Part shown: positions 53,788-64,000 of the stretch, in pieces
Numbering within the stretch: position 1 is the first letter of the stretch
How the letters are laid out: each line of letters begins with the position of its first letter
Source: Teratosphaeria epicoccoides
Lineage: Eukaryota > Ascomycota > Dothideomycetes > Mycosphaerellales > Teratosphaeriaceae
Length of the DNA stretch: 64,000 nucleotides
Direction: 5' to 3'
Assembly (NCBI GenBank): GCA_021401465.1
Contig: JADDMT010000025.1
Span: 296,339 to 360,338 of the forward strand
The notes under the pieces: generated by a model
Database searches by the model: none
Told to the model about the DNA's origin: nothing
What the model saw: the letters and a program-made list of their open reading frames with translations, nothing else
Program-made: the position numbers and the translations under genes

Positions 53788-54185
53788 AAGCGACTGGACC
53801 AGACGGGCGCCTCCTGAACTGTAGCCCAGAGTGAGGTGCCCGGATGTACCACACCATGACAAGCGACTGGACTAGCCGGACGCTTTTTGAACTGTAGCCT
53901 AGAGTGAGGTTCCGGACGTACCACACCATGACAAGCGATTGGACCAGACGAACGCCTTCCGAGATATCCAGAAGAGGGTGAGCTGTTGCCTGGAACGAGG
54001 TCCTCGGATGGCAAGCGATAAACCAGGCAGACGCCTTTCGAGTTGTAGCCAAGGGTGGTGTTCCGGAAATACCACGCCCTGACAAGCGACTGGACCAAAT
54101 GAACGCCTTCTGGAGTATACGAAAGAGGCTGAGCTGTAGCCTGGCGTTGGATTTGCGGAAATACCAAGCCATGACAAGCGAGTGG
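53788..54185. repeat. Degenerate tandem repeat of about 72 bp, five units
   Basis: The block AAGCGACTGG (or a near variant) recurs at 53788, 53861, 53933, 54012, 54083 and 54176, spaced 71-93 bp, followed each time by related sequence such as ACCAGACG...CGCCTTC and CCGGA...TACCACACCATGAC. Long minus-strand frames through it are repeat by-products. Confidence 0.75.
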
Positions 54186-54806
54186 CTCATACACTCCCAT
54201 TCGGTTGACTAGGACGCCTCGATGGAGCAATGAGGCACAGCCGGCCACAGAGAGTGATTGGAATACATGACACCGGCTTTCAGGTATGGCGCAGACGGAG
54301 CTGCATCAAAAGCCAGTAGGTCTTGGTCCGAACCAAAGTCGCCAACAAGATCCCGGTTCCCGGCTTCAGGAAGTCTACGTTCCACAACCCGCCTTTTTGC
54401 GCCAGCTGCTTGACGACCGTGAAGACTCCATCAACGCGCGCTGCAAACGACAAGCGACTGACAGATAGAGCGAGTCTTCCTTGCCAAGCAGTCTTCAAGC
54501 ATGGCACTTGTGCATTTCCCGACCCGCGATGGCAACAACAAGGATCCCGCTTTCCGCCTTGATGAGATCTATGTTGCGCAGTCCACCTTCGCGCGCCACT
54601 TGACGATCGTAAAAACTTCATCAACGCCACATACAACAAAACTGAGGCTGCGTTTGATGGATGTAGCGACGCCTTTCTTGACTGGCATCTCTATTATGTC
54701 GTTCGCGCAGTTCCCCCCGACGCCCATCACAGCAACAACAAGGTTGCCTGTTGCTACGCCATGCCACCCACACCTTCACTCCTTGCGATCGAGCCGCTCT
54801 ATCGAC

Positions 54807-55558
54807 ATGGACAAGGAAAAGGGAGATAGTATTGACAGTCAGGCTCTCTCAGAGTACAAGATGCGGCTGTACGGACTATTAGACTCCGAAAGGTGGCGGT
54901 TAAATCGAACTGAAGCTGCTCTCGAGCAATCCAACTCTCGCCAAGAAGGCCTCGAGAAACAGTTAGACGAATTGCAAACACAGTGCCAGTACTTATCGGA
55001 TGGATGGACAGCTTGTTCCACTCAGCTGGCCCGGTCAGACGCCACGAGATACAGTCTTCTGCAGGACATACTGAGGCTTCGCAAAGAGGCTGAAGAGTTG
55101 CGTGCACAAAATCAAACGTTGCAGCTCCAGGGAGGCGACATTTCATAGGCCTGGCTGCGCTCGCTAACCTTTTGCAGTGTGCTAACGAGAGCTTCCGTCT
55201 CGATATGTCGGGAGCTAAAGACCGGCAGATACGTCTTTTACAGCGACGTATATCGTGCAGGTCTTCCAAATCCGCAGACCTGTACAAGGCAATCTCCAAT
55301 GAAAGTCCTTACAGCCGAGACAGAGAGGAGCAGGAGGTCATTACAGAATCTACGCTGCAGCCTGGAGAGTCCGATTCCAATGCCGTTGCTTCACTGCCTG
55401 GGAAGAACATGCCGACTAGTATTGGCATACATGATCCCATCGAGGAGTTTGGTGACATTGGCGTCTGGCTGAACCCTGCGCCTGAGTGTCATGGACCAAG
55501 CTTGCCTCTCGACAATATTGACTTCGACGCTATGATAGATAGCATGTATGAAACTTGA
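54807..55558 (+). CDS. Coiled-coil protein of unknown function, intron unresolved
   Basis: The first part, from the ATG at 54807 to TAG at 55146-55148, is 113 residues (MDKEKGDSIDSQALSEYKMR) with a strong coiled coil (EQSNSRQEGLEKQLDELQTQ and LRLRKEAEELRAQNQTLQLQ). A CTAAC branch-like site and TTTGCAG at 55164-55178 precede a second frame to 55558 (NESFRLDMSGAKDRQIRLLQ, ending DAMIDSMYET). The two very likely belong to one gene of about 230 residues, but I could not find a donor that joins them in frame, so a small lesion or non-consensus splice is possible. A bZIP-like or scaffold role cannot be claimed; there is no clear basic region. Confidence 0.45.
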
Positions 55559-57096
55559 GAAACTGCTTCATAGCATGAGCTTCTTAATGTAAGCGTTCAG
55601 AGCGATGTTGTTAGCGGCTTGAGAGATGCTTACTATCAAGTACGACGTCGAGCGTCACAAGCTTCTCGCAGGTAGATATGCTGCTGATCGATTATGGAAG
55701 CGCCAATACGATCAATATAGCTGAAGTTTGGCGTCATCTCGACCAGCTTCTTCAGATTGGGTGCTGGTTATATAGGCTCAATTCAGGCCTGAGTCCTTGT
55801 AGCTAGCATGTTGCGCGTGACCCTGAAGCTTCAGTGCTGTTCCTTTTGTGCAGAATAGTTCGGGTGTGCCGCCAGGCTCTTATGCAGTCGATATCACAGC
55901 TTCGCGCGTGGTATGTTCAAGCGCGTCGCACGTGGCTGGTCTGTGGTCGATCACAGCTTCGCGCGTGGTGTGTTCAAGCGCATCGCATGTGGCTAGTCTG
56001 TGGTCGTGTCGCTGGCATGTTGCACATATTAGAAGCTTTTCTGAATCAAGGCGTATTGCGAAGCTCTGCTATAGGCTAAGATCACAGCTTTGCATGTGGA
56101 ATCACTAGGCAAATCGCATGCAGCCTTCCATATCTGAGTCTCGCGTCGGATCAAGCAAGGCGGTATGGGTATGGAGTCTTTGCTCTGTAGTTGTCTTTGC
56201 ACTCATACTAGCTGCAGTGGAAGTTCATTTTGCCTCGCGCTTCCCCCCCTTGTTCACAGTCAAAATCTGGCAACGGCTGGTCCCTCTCCAGCAAAAGTCC
56301 GCCGCTTTTTGACGCCTACACCTAGACAGAGAAGGTAGAGCCTGGATTGTTCTCCTTGGGCTCGACCTCCAAGTCCAGCGGGCCACCCTGCTGCTTCGGG
56401 GACAGCTCTACACTGTCTCTGCCTTAGCTGCTGGTCTTGCTAAATACCAGCTGGTTGAGCTGGCGTGGAGATGCGGTAGGATCTCGCTATTGAATGGACC
56501 AGGTAGATACTGCGACGGGTGTAGACAGATGTTGCGACCAGCGCTGCTTCTGTGAAGGCGAAGCTAGCAGTAATACTGCTTATGCGACATATGTCGCTAT
56601 TATGCTGCTGATATTGCTGTTGCTGCTGTTGTCGCAATATCTGGTGATTCCTCGTGTATTAACGGCAGCTCGTCGATTCCTGCATCGTGAAGACCTTAAG
56701 GTGATCAAAGTCGAAGTCGTTAGACCAATCTCCTAAGACTTCAATGTCTTCGAAATGCTCCATTATTCTACCATTGTCAGTGGTGGTGGTGGTAGTGGTA
56801 GTGGTGCACGAGTGTCTTTCCTAATTGGGCAAGTTTCCGCGCCTCTACATGTCATCAACCACCACTATATTGTTGTGAATCTGCTCTATCACGTGATCAC
56901 TACTAAGGCAGCACACAATATCAGACAAAATAGCCACATAGTAGATAGCCTAATACATTACAATCTACCTTTAGTAAGACATACTACTAGCATTAACTAT
57001 GTCTATTGTCATTAAGTTTAGCTGCTAAACTAACTAGTTAGTATATGTCATAACAGGTTATAAGCCTAGCGCTTCTACTACTTACTAATAACAAAG
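55559..57096. other. Repeat-bearing transition to the retroelement, no supported gene
   Basis: A 57-bp unit starting ATCACAGCTTCGCGCGTGG is tandemly duplicated at 55893 and 55950, with a partial third copy near 56,081. A CTG-rich microsatellite lies at about 56,605-56,635 and a GTG-rich one at 56,780-56,806. Short frames, one with a hydrophobic run (YVAIMLLILLLLLLSQYLV at about 56,580), are probably low-complexity artefacts. From about 56,880 the DNA becomes A/T- and TA-rich. Confidence 0.5.
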
Positions 57097-57573
57097 TGTC
57101 ATAAGGGTAGGTACTAATAGCAGGAAGGTAACTAGGTATTAGACTTGTAGAGCTATAAAGAATATTGACAATAGCAGTTAACCTTGTTACTAACTCTCCT
57201 CTAAGCAAGAGAGGATTAAATTAAGATTAAGCACAAAGCTCCTAACTGCCTATCTTAAAGCTATCCCTATATACTAGAGAGACAGAGTAGCTCTATTAGA
57301 TCTGTTAACAAACCTAACAGATCTATGTCTATAGATCTGTAGACTAACCCTATAGATCTAAGGGTCTATTATCCTATAACAGATCCCTTCTCCCCTATAG
57401 GCCTGTAGATCTGTAGACTAACCCTATAGATCTAGGGATCTATCCTTACATAATAGATCCTTTCTCCTATAACTATGCTTATGACTTATAGTACTCCTAT
57501 GACTATACTATGACTTATAGCACTTAGGACCCTTATGATCCTGTGACTCATAGTACTCTTAACACTTATGACA
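57097..57573 (-). repeat. Complete 3' LTR
   Basis: 477 bp bounded by a 9-bp inverted repeat, TGTCATAAG at 57097 and CTTATGACA ending at 57573. It shares long blocks with 63613-63872. Differences are mostly transitions, with the left copy carrying more T/A (for example TTAGACTTGTAG against TTAGACTCGCAG). Confidence 0.87.
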
Positions 57574-57653
57574 CTATCCCCCTCTTAGCCTAGCTTGTCC
57601 CTAAGCTACCTTATTAGTATAGGGTTTCTCTTGTCATTTCCTTTCATGCTATA

Positions 57654-58391
57654 ATGTCTTCTCTTTCTACATTACTGCCTTGTGTCATCCTAGACACTAA
57701 CACCCCTTTAACGCAGAAACGTAAACACTACGCGAATCGAATCTATCGTTAGGGCTAGGATAGCATGAAGTCCTATACTTAGTGTCAAGAGTTAAAGCTT
57801 GTTTGTTAGGTACACATTTCCTTAGGGAAATGTTCGCAATGTCACTTTAGTAACTGTTAGAGTTATGACGCGAAGGTAACAGAGGTCAAATAGAAGAAGT
57901 TAGGCGATTAGCGGAAAAGACTAATTGCCGATCTTAGTCGTGCGAAGGCGGTCCTAGCCAAGGCTTTGCAGAAGATAATAGAGGCGCATGCAAAGGAGAT
58001 GCGTCTTCGAAAACAGTTAGACGTAGTCGACTAGGAGGTCGAGGATAGTCGCGCTCTTGAGGAGCGTGAGATTAGGGAGGATAAGGCTAAGGAACAGGCT
58101 CTCTTACAGGCTAGGTTTCTTCTTGACCTAGATCCTTCTGCGGGTCTCACTCTTAGTCCTACGACATAGAGCGTAATAGAGGGTTTCGCTAACGCCTCTT
58201 ATTAGGGTTTCCTAGATGGCGTGATAGCCGAGCCGATCGACAGCGTCCCGCAGGAGTCTAGTCATGGCTTAGGATCTTCTTCCTAGGTTCGTTCCTTTCT
58301 CGAAACTTCGTATCTTTTGCTAACAGTTTCGCAGATGTTCTAGGGGTTCCTAGGTGTTCTTAGTACTCCTATATCCTTCCTATTTTACTAA
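57654..58391 (+). pseudogene. Opposite-strand frame inside the retroelement, Cys cluster plus coiled coil
   Basis: From an ATG (MSSLSTLLPCVILDTNTPLT) one frame runs 245 codons to TAA at 58389-58391. It has exactly twelve internal TAG codons and no other stop. Around them the protein is orderly: KHYANRIYR, then a Cys cluster GKCSQCHFSNC near residue 62-72, then a long charged helix (RKRLIADLSRAKAVLAKALQ and RALEEREIREDKAKEQALLQ) and a hydrophobic tail. The TAGs sit where Trp or Gln would be expected from CpA-type mutation. It lies between the chromodomain end and the 3' LTR, antisense to pol, overlapping its end by about 100 bp. It resembles the CxxC-plus-coiled-coil open frames often annotated as hypothetical proteins in fungi; a link to chromoviruses is my inference. 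Confidence 0.6.
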
Positions 58392-61300
58392 GTACTCTCG
58401 CTGTCTGTCCTGCTAGCAAGTGTCGACAATCTTTTCGACAGTGTACTCTAGTTCTTCTACTTCGGGGTCAAGTAGTAAGGGTTCCGTTTGCAGTGTAGCG
58501 TCTAGCGCTACTTGTTCTAGCAGAGAGACATAGAACATAGGGTGTATTCTCATCTGCTTAGGTAGCTGTAACTCAAAATTAACTAGTCCCTTCTTAGCCT
58601 TAATCCTGAATGGTCCTAGTTTTACAGTGTCTAGTTTTTTACTCGGCTTGTCTAATTTGATGTGATAGCGGAGGAGATACACCTTGTCTCCCTCCTTTAG
58701 AATTAGTCCCTTAATTCTCTTACGATTTGCGTACCGAGCCATGTTCTACTAATAGAACTACAGGTCGAGTCGTGCTTCTGTTTGCAGTCAGCGTAGATGT
58801 TCTACTCGTCTAAGTGCTGCTAGGTTCGGATTACTAGCTAAGACGTCTGGAATGTCTTCTATAGCTGATCTATATGCCATCTAAAAAGGCGAGAGTCCTA
58901 TCGACTCTGCTAGCATACTATTATACGCGAGTTGTGCTATTAGCAACAACTCTACCTAGTTATTCTAGTCCCTATTCACATAGGATCGAAGGTACTATTC
59001 TAACGTCTGATTTAGACGTTCTGTCTGTCTATCTGTCTAAGGGTAGAAGGAAGTACTTAGTCGATGTTTGACCTGGAATTGTCTCATTAGGGCTCTCTAG
59101 AAGTTAGAGGTAAACACGGATCCTCGATCTGTTACTAGGTCCTGTAGCATGCTATGTAGTGCTACTACCCATTTGATGAAGACATGCGCGATATCTTTAG
59201 TCTTGAAGTCTTCGTAGTAAGGGATAAACTTCCTAAACTTAGTAAATCGGTCGACTACTACTATGATCCCGTTAAAGAACTCATTAGTGGCGGGTTCTCT
59301 CGACTAAGGTAGTTTAACGATAAAATCCATGGCGAGCAATTCCTATGGCCGTTAAGGTACCTTAAGTAGTCGTAGTAGCCTATACAGTCTATAACGGTCG
59401 TGCTTACTTCGTCGGCAAGTCATACATCGACAGACATAGTCCTCGATTGCCTTGCTCATCCTAGGGAAGTAATATTCTTGTCAGAGAATTTGCTTCATTT
59501 TAGACACTCCCGGGTATCCTGCCTGAGGTACGTCGTGTTAGAGGCGTAGTAGTTCCGATTGTAAAGACGTTAGCATGTATACTAATCCTTGAAACAGAAG
59601 GATTCTGTCTTTGTCTTCCTAATCCTCCTGTCTATTAATGTCGTCGCGGACAGCGAGTACAGTTAGGTCGTAGATTAGCACGTTCTTCAGGTCGTCCTGA
59701 AATCCACTAGTCTATGTGACAGTCGTGGCTGCGAGTCAGTTGACTCCTAGCGTGCTATTACTATGTTCCTAGAGAATAGCATGTTTCTCCCGCTTTACGC
59801 CCTTCATGTAGTCTGTCTGGCGGCTAAGTGCATCGGCGCGTGCGTTATTAGTCCCCTTATAATAGACGATCTTGCAGTTAAAACTAGAGAGCTCCTCGCT
59901 CTACCGAACCTGTCGTTAGTTTAACTCTTTCGTCGTTATGAAGTATCGCAAGTTCTCATGGTCTATGTAGACCGTGACCTAGTGCTTAGAACCTTCTAAG
60001 TAGACTCGCCAGGCCTTATAGGCGTCTACTATAGCTAGAAGATCTTTGTTATAGACGTCGTAACAGAGTTTAGGTCTAGACAATTTCCTCAAGTAGTAGG
60101 CGACTAGCTGTAGTCTTCTACTCGGTCCTAGTTGACTTAAGCATGCCCTGAGTGCTATGTCAGAGGCATCTGTTTCAACTGTGATAGGCTTATCTAGGTC
60201 GAATACAAGTAAGATTAGCTGATCTGTAAACTGTCGCTTAAGTTCCTCAAAGGCATTCCGTTAGGCGTCGTCCTATACGAATAGTGTATCCTTCGTCGTA
60301 AGAGTCGTAAGTAGTACCGTGATCTTCGAATAGTTTACTACAAATCTCCTGTAGAAGTTAGCGAATCTAAGGAAGGACTATACTTCCTTAACATTAGTCG
60401 GCGTAGGCTACTCTTTTACGACCTAGACTTTCTTAGTGTCTATCTTGATTCTATTCTATGCTACTATGTAGCTAAGGAATTATACTTCCTGCTTATGAAA
60501 CTCGCTCTTCTGAGGCTTGACCTTTAGCCGGTAATCCTGGAGTTTCTGAAGTACCTTGTACATGTAAGTCCTATACTCTTCGATCGTCTAGGAATAGACG
60601 AGGATGTCGTCTAGGTATACAACTACAAAGACGTTAAGGTACTCTCGTAGCACGTTGTTAATAAATGCCTGCTATAAAGCTAAGGCGTTTGTCAACCTAA
60701 ATAGCATGACTATGTACTTGTAGTATCTAAACCTAGTTCGGAACGCGGTCTTCTATTCTTCACCTTCCTTAATTCGAATTCGGTTATACGCTCTAGGTAT
60801 GTCAAACTTTGAGAACTACATTGCTCCTTGTAGGTAGTCCTGCAATTCCGAGAGCAAAGGAAGCGGATAACTATTCTTTATTGTGATGTCGTTTAATCTA
60901 CGATAATCTACGCAGAGTCGCTAGTCATCTTCCTCCTTAGGCACAAACAGGATTAGATATCTGGCTAGGGACTACGACTCGCGGATGAAGCCTTTCCGGA
61001 GGTTATCTTCTAGGTATTTCCTGAGAATCTCTAGTTTCGCTGCTAATAATAGGCGAACTAATTGCTTCATTAGTGCCTTGCTAGGGAGTAAGGGTATCCT
61101 GTAGTCCTACTCCTAGTGTTCTGGCAGAGCTTCTTAGTTAGGTTCTTCCTTGAAAAGAGTAGCGAACTCTTTATACTCATTAGGAACTGTGGATTTGACC
61201 TTGACTTCCGATTGCATTGCTTTGACCTATAGGACGTGCACTTCCTGTTCTAGATCCTTGATAGCGGCTACTATCTCGCTTTAAGTCATAGCACATATTT

Positions 61301-63433
61301 CGATCTTGCCTAGTGCGTTATGTACTACAGGTAGAGGTATCGATCTTGAGAGTTCCGGGAACTAGATCCTCTCATTCTTCTAGTCGATATAGGGGTTAGC
61401 GTTTCTTAGCTATAGCAACCCTAGTACTACATCTGAGCCTAGTGACTCCGTGATGTCGAACTAGAGCATCTCTTAGTAGCGTCCTATCCGCAGAGGTATC
61501 ATCTTAGTCTCTTCGTCAACTACTCCTTAGTTGTACATGACTAGCTTTCTATTAATCGCTTGTAGCGAGAAAGCATTCGTCTTCGCCTGTAGCTTTATCC
61601 TAGCTGTCCTGGCGAACTTGGGCGTCATGAAGATTCTAGTACATCCTGAATCTATTAAGGCCCTAGCTAGCGTCTCGTCGATATGCACCTATACTCTAAG
61701 GTTGTTCGCGTATCTGGCGCTAATCGCGGCACATCGTTACAGCCCTGTCTAGTCTGTCCGTAGGTCTAATTCTAGCGGACCTCGTCGTTTCCCAAATAAC
61801 TGTCTTCACGGACTAGTTCAGGGATCGTGCGGTCTCGGCTTCTTCTCTAAGCGTTACCGTTTTCTGGCCTAAGAGGTCGTTCTCGTTCTTGGCCTCGCTG
61901 TTCCTACGCGTTTCTTGCGTACTCTATCTTTAAGTAGTAGACTCGGAGTTATAGCGCTCGTGGAACCTGAATACCTTCATGGGTTAGGTAGCCTCCCTAG
62001 GGCGTGAACTCTACCCCGAATGGTACAATTTCTTAGACAACTTTCTAATGCGCATGAGGTTAAGCTACGACTAGTAGTCTCCTCAGGTGTCGTCGCATAT
62101 AGTCGGCTAGTTCGTCATACTGAAGCTAGTCGACGTGTTATACTCCATTAATCTATAGGCAAGCCTAAGCCTACTAGTTCTATATGATTCGGATAATGTC
62201 GAGTCTGATGTCATGCGGCGGCATAGCCTATCGCTCTATGCTCTCGTCTTCCTCGGAATCAGGAATGACAGCTTCGACAAGCTCGTAGTTATCGTCCGAA
62301 CCTTCTTCTTCTTCTTCTAGTTCCTGTTGCCTTAGGACTGTCGTACTAGAAGGTGTACCCCTTAGCGCACAGATCGACTATGCCTTGTTTCGGCTAGGGT
62401 ACTATCCGGAACCATCTTTATTACTCATGTGAATTCGACAATCGTCGTCGTAGCATGTAGTCTAAGTAAGTGCGGCATAGTCCGGTTCTCGAGTCGCAGC
62501 GGCCTTTTGCTAAGGTGCCGTCATGGTCGCGCAAGCCTGCTCTATCCTAGGCAGCTCTTGTCGTTGCTTCTTAGCAAAACATTTGCGGGCAAAGTGTCCT
62601 TTCTTTCTACAGTTGTGGCACTTAAGATTACTCTTGTCGAATGGCTTCTTCAGACCATTCTAGGGAGGAGAGCCCTTCCGCGGCTTTCCTCGGGGTCTAT
62701 TCCTCGGACGCCCCTTAGTTGCATCTAACTCCATAGGTTAGAGACCATAGTAATCGCTTCGCCATTTTAGTGCCAATCGTTAGACCTTATGGTTAGCCTG
62801 CGCTAGCTTGCAATTTCTATGTTGTCGTTCTTGCTGTCATTCCTAGATGCAATTATCGATTCTAATCGCGAGATCGCTCATTTCCTTGAATGTCGTTAGC
62901 TAATCTTCTCGGGCAATTTCGTCTTTAACCGTCTCCTTTAGTCCCTAGTAGAACTGAGCGGCTAAAGCGTTATCATTCTAGTTGACTCGAGCAGAGAGGG
63001 TCTAAAAGTCCGCGCGGTACTTGATAGCGGAACCCTTCTGCTAGATTCCTAGGAGAGCTCTCTTGGCCTCTTGTTGCTTATTACCGAGCCTAAACGCTTC
63101 GCGTAATGCCTTAAACAAAGACTTGTCTAAGTTGAGAATCTCCCTAGTCGTCGTCTTCCTGGCTTTGGCGTTACTGACGTGATCTAGATAATCTGTTAGA
63201 TGAGGCTAGATAAACTCGAACGCTAGTCCCTTCAGGTAAGAGACAATGTACATCATTCGCTTATAATGTGTCGTAAACCGTTCCATATCTACGTTAAATG
63301 CTAACTAGCATTATAGGATAAACATCTCGACTTAAGATTGTTGTCCTATGAACTCTGTAGGGCTTCCTATCTTAAAGCTATTGTTGCCGTGTCTATTCCT
63401 AGTAGTTAAACCTGCGACAGATGCTAGAGCCAT
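58290..63433 (-). pseudogene. Decayed gag-pol of the chromovirus
   Basis: Domains as listed for the element. Stops are TAG at Gln or Trp positions, for example before FSKFDI, before RLCVDYR and before KTAFRTR in the reverse transcriptase, and before EGY in the chromodomain. Some Trp codons survive. In the integrase zinc domain the expected second His reads Tyr (AGYPG), which fits CAT to TAT. The longest uninterrupted piece is 58413-58742 (integrase C-terminus, MARYANRKRIKGLILKEGD). A gag start near 63433 is tentative. Confidence 0.8.
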
Positions 63434-63612
63434 CTCACTAAGGTAAATAGATTCGAGCTACTATGTAATTTGAGGTATAGCGGTAACTTGTTCCTATAGT
63501 GTTAGTTAACTATCGCTAGAAGTTAAACTAATAGTTAAAGAACTACTTAACATAGGCGTATGTTAAGCGCTCGACGAGTCCCCTAATGCTTCCTTAGAAG
63601 TAGTGCTCAAAA

Positions 63613-63872
63613 TGTCATAAGGGTAGGTGCTAATAGCAGGAAGGTAACTAGGTGTTAGACTCGCAGAGCTGTGAAGAATATCGACAATAGTAGTTAACCT
63701 TGTAACTAACTATCCCCTAGGGAAAGGGAATTAAATTAAGCACAAAGCTCCTAACTGCCTGTCCTAAAGCTATCCCTATATACTAGAGAGACAGAGCAGC
63801 TCTGTTAGATCTGTTAACAGACCCGACAGATCCGTGTCTATAGATCTGTAGACTAACCCTACAGATCTAAGG
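63613..63872 (-). repeat. Truncated 5' LTR
   Basis: It begins TGTCATAAGGGTAGG like the left LTR and matches it for about 260 bp until AAGGGT, after which the sequences part; the outer 45 percent is missing. The sequence just inside the LTR (reading minus strand TTTTGAGCACTAC) should be the primer-binding region but is not an obvious tRNA complement. Confidence 0.82.
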
Positions 63873-64000
63873 GTGATATAGATGTATGTGCTATATGATA
63901 TGAAAATATCTCGCAGTGTGACAGAGTAATCCGACCTTTTAGTAGGTATAAGACAGCGCTGCTTTCTGCTTATCGCAGAGGTGGCGCTAAGGGTGCTTAT
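63873..64000. other. Flank beyond the truncated LTR
   Basis: It is not similar to the left LTR. No gene or repeat is recognised. It could be another element that cut the LTR. Confidence 0.5.

Larger units (their letters stand above)
57097..63872 (-). mobile_element. Ty3/gypsy chromovirus LTR retrotransposon, RIP-mutated
   Basis: Orientation is minus. The left (3') LTR is complete and the right (5') LTR is truncated. A purine-rich tract (plus-strand CTATCCCCCTCTT, 57574-57586) abuts the 3' LTR as expected for the plus-strand primer. Reading right to left: gag zinc knuckle CHNCRKKGHFARKC (about 62.56-62.61 kb), protease ALIDSGCTRIF (about 61.64-61.68 kb), reverse transcriptase with VVVYLDDILVYS (about 60.59-60.62 kb), RNase H, integrase zinc domain with YVCRCMTCRRSK, integrase C-terminus (58.41-58.74 kb) and a chromodomain (about 58.29-58.44 kb). 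Many TAG codons interrupt it at Gln and Trp positions, so it is not autonomous. The order gag-protease-RT-RNaseH-integrase-chromodomain defines a chromovirus. Confidence 0.9.

Noticed and set aside
56494..56736. Small membrane protein
   Set aside because: The hydrophobic run comes from a CTG-rich microsatellite.
57654..63433. TAG as a reassigned sense codon
   Set aside because: TAG replaces both Trp and Gln at conserved positions, which one reassignment cannot explain, and core genes here do not show internal TAG. CpA mutation explains both.
1..64000. tRNA or rRNA genes
   Set aside because: None recognised by eye; a covariance search would be needed to exclude them.

Overview
The window is nuclear DNA of a filamentous ascomycete (Pezizomycotina; a Dothideomycete is my guess, inferred from gene content and from short introns of about 50-100 nt with GTGCGT/GTATGT/GTAAGY donors). 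It has three parts.

(1) 1 to about 29.0 kb is conserved core genome. It holds a Con7-like C2H2 transcription factor, an exomer ChAP subunit (BCH1/CHS6 family) divergent from HIR3 of the HIR histone chaperone complex, mitochondrial ribosomal protein mL50, a broken Ser/Thr-rich surface protein, a small three-exon gene, the retromer subunit VPS29 (with a 15-nt microexon), alanine-glyoxylate aminotransferase with a possible mitochondrial leader, one uninterrupted reading frame fusing a Pth11-type rhodopsin domain to a FucP-type MFS transporter, and a Zn2Cys6 regulator.

(2) About 29.0 to 57.1 kb is accessory and repeat-rich. It is opened by a DUF3435 tyrosine recombinase (the 'captain' family of Starship giant transposons) and carries a second, more decayed copy in the same orientation 12 kb downstream. 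Around them lie two protein-kinase genes (one lacking its N-lobe), a phosphotransferase-like gene, an ankyrin protein, a frameshifted gene of a family I cannot name, several small orphan genes and five separate tandem-repeat arrays. The two recombinase copies carry different internal deletions and together reveal an ancestral recombinase plus multi-zinc-finger architecture.

(3) 57.1 to 63.9 kb is a Ty3/gypsy chromovirus on the minus strand, heavily mutated by C-to-T changes at CpA (RIP-like), so that Gln and Trp codons have become TAG. Between its pol gene and 3' LTR it carries an opposite-strand reading frame of 245 codons with twelve internal TAGs and a single terminal TAA.

The best candidate for an undescribed system is the 30-57 kb block: a Starship-like element or its remains, with a cargo of kinase/phosphotransferase/ankyrin/orphan genes, plus the antisense frame in the retroelement. 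The boundaries of any Starship could not be fixed from the sequence alone.
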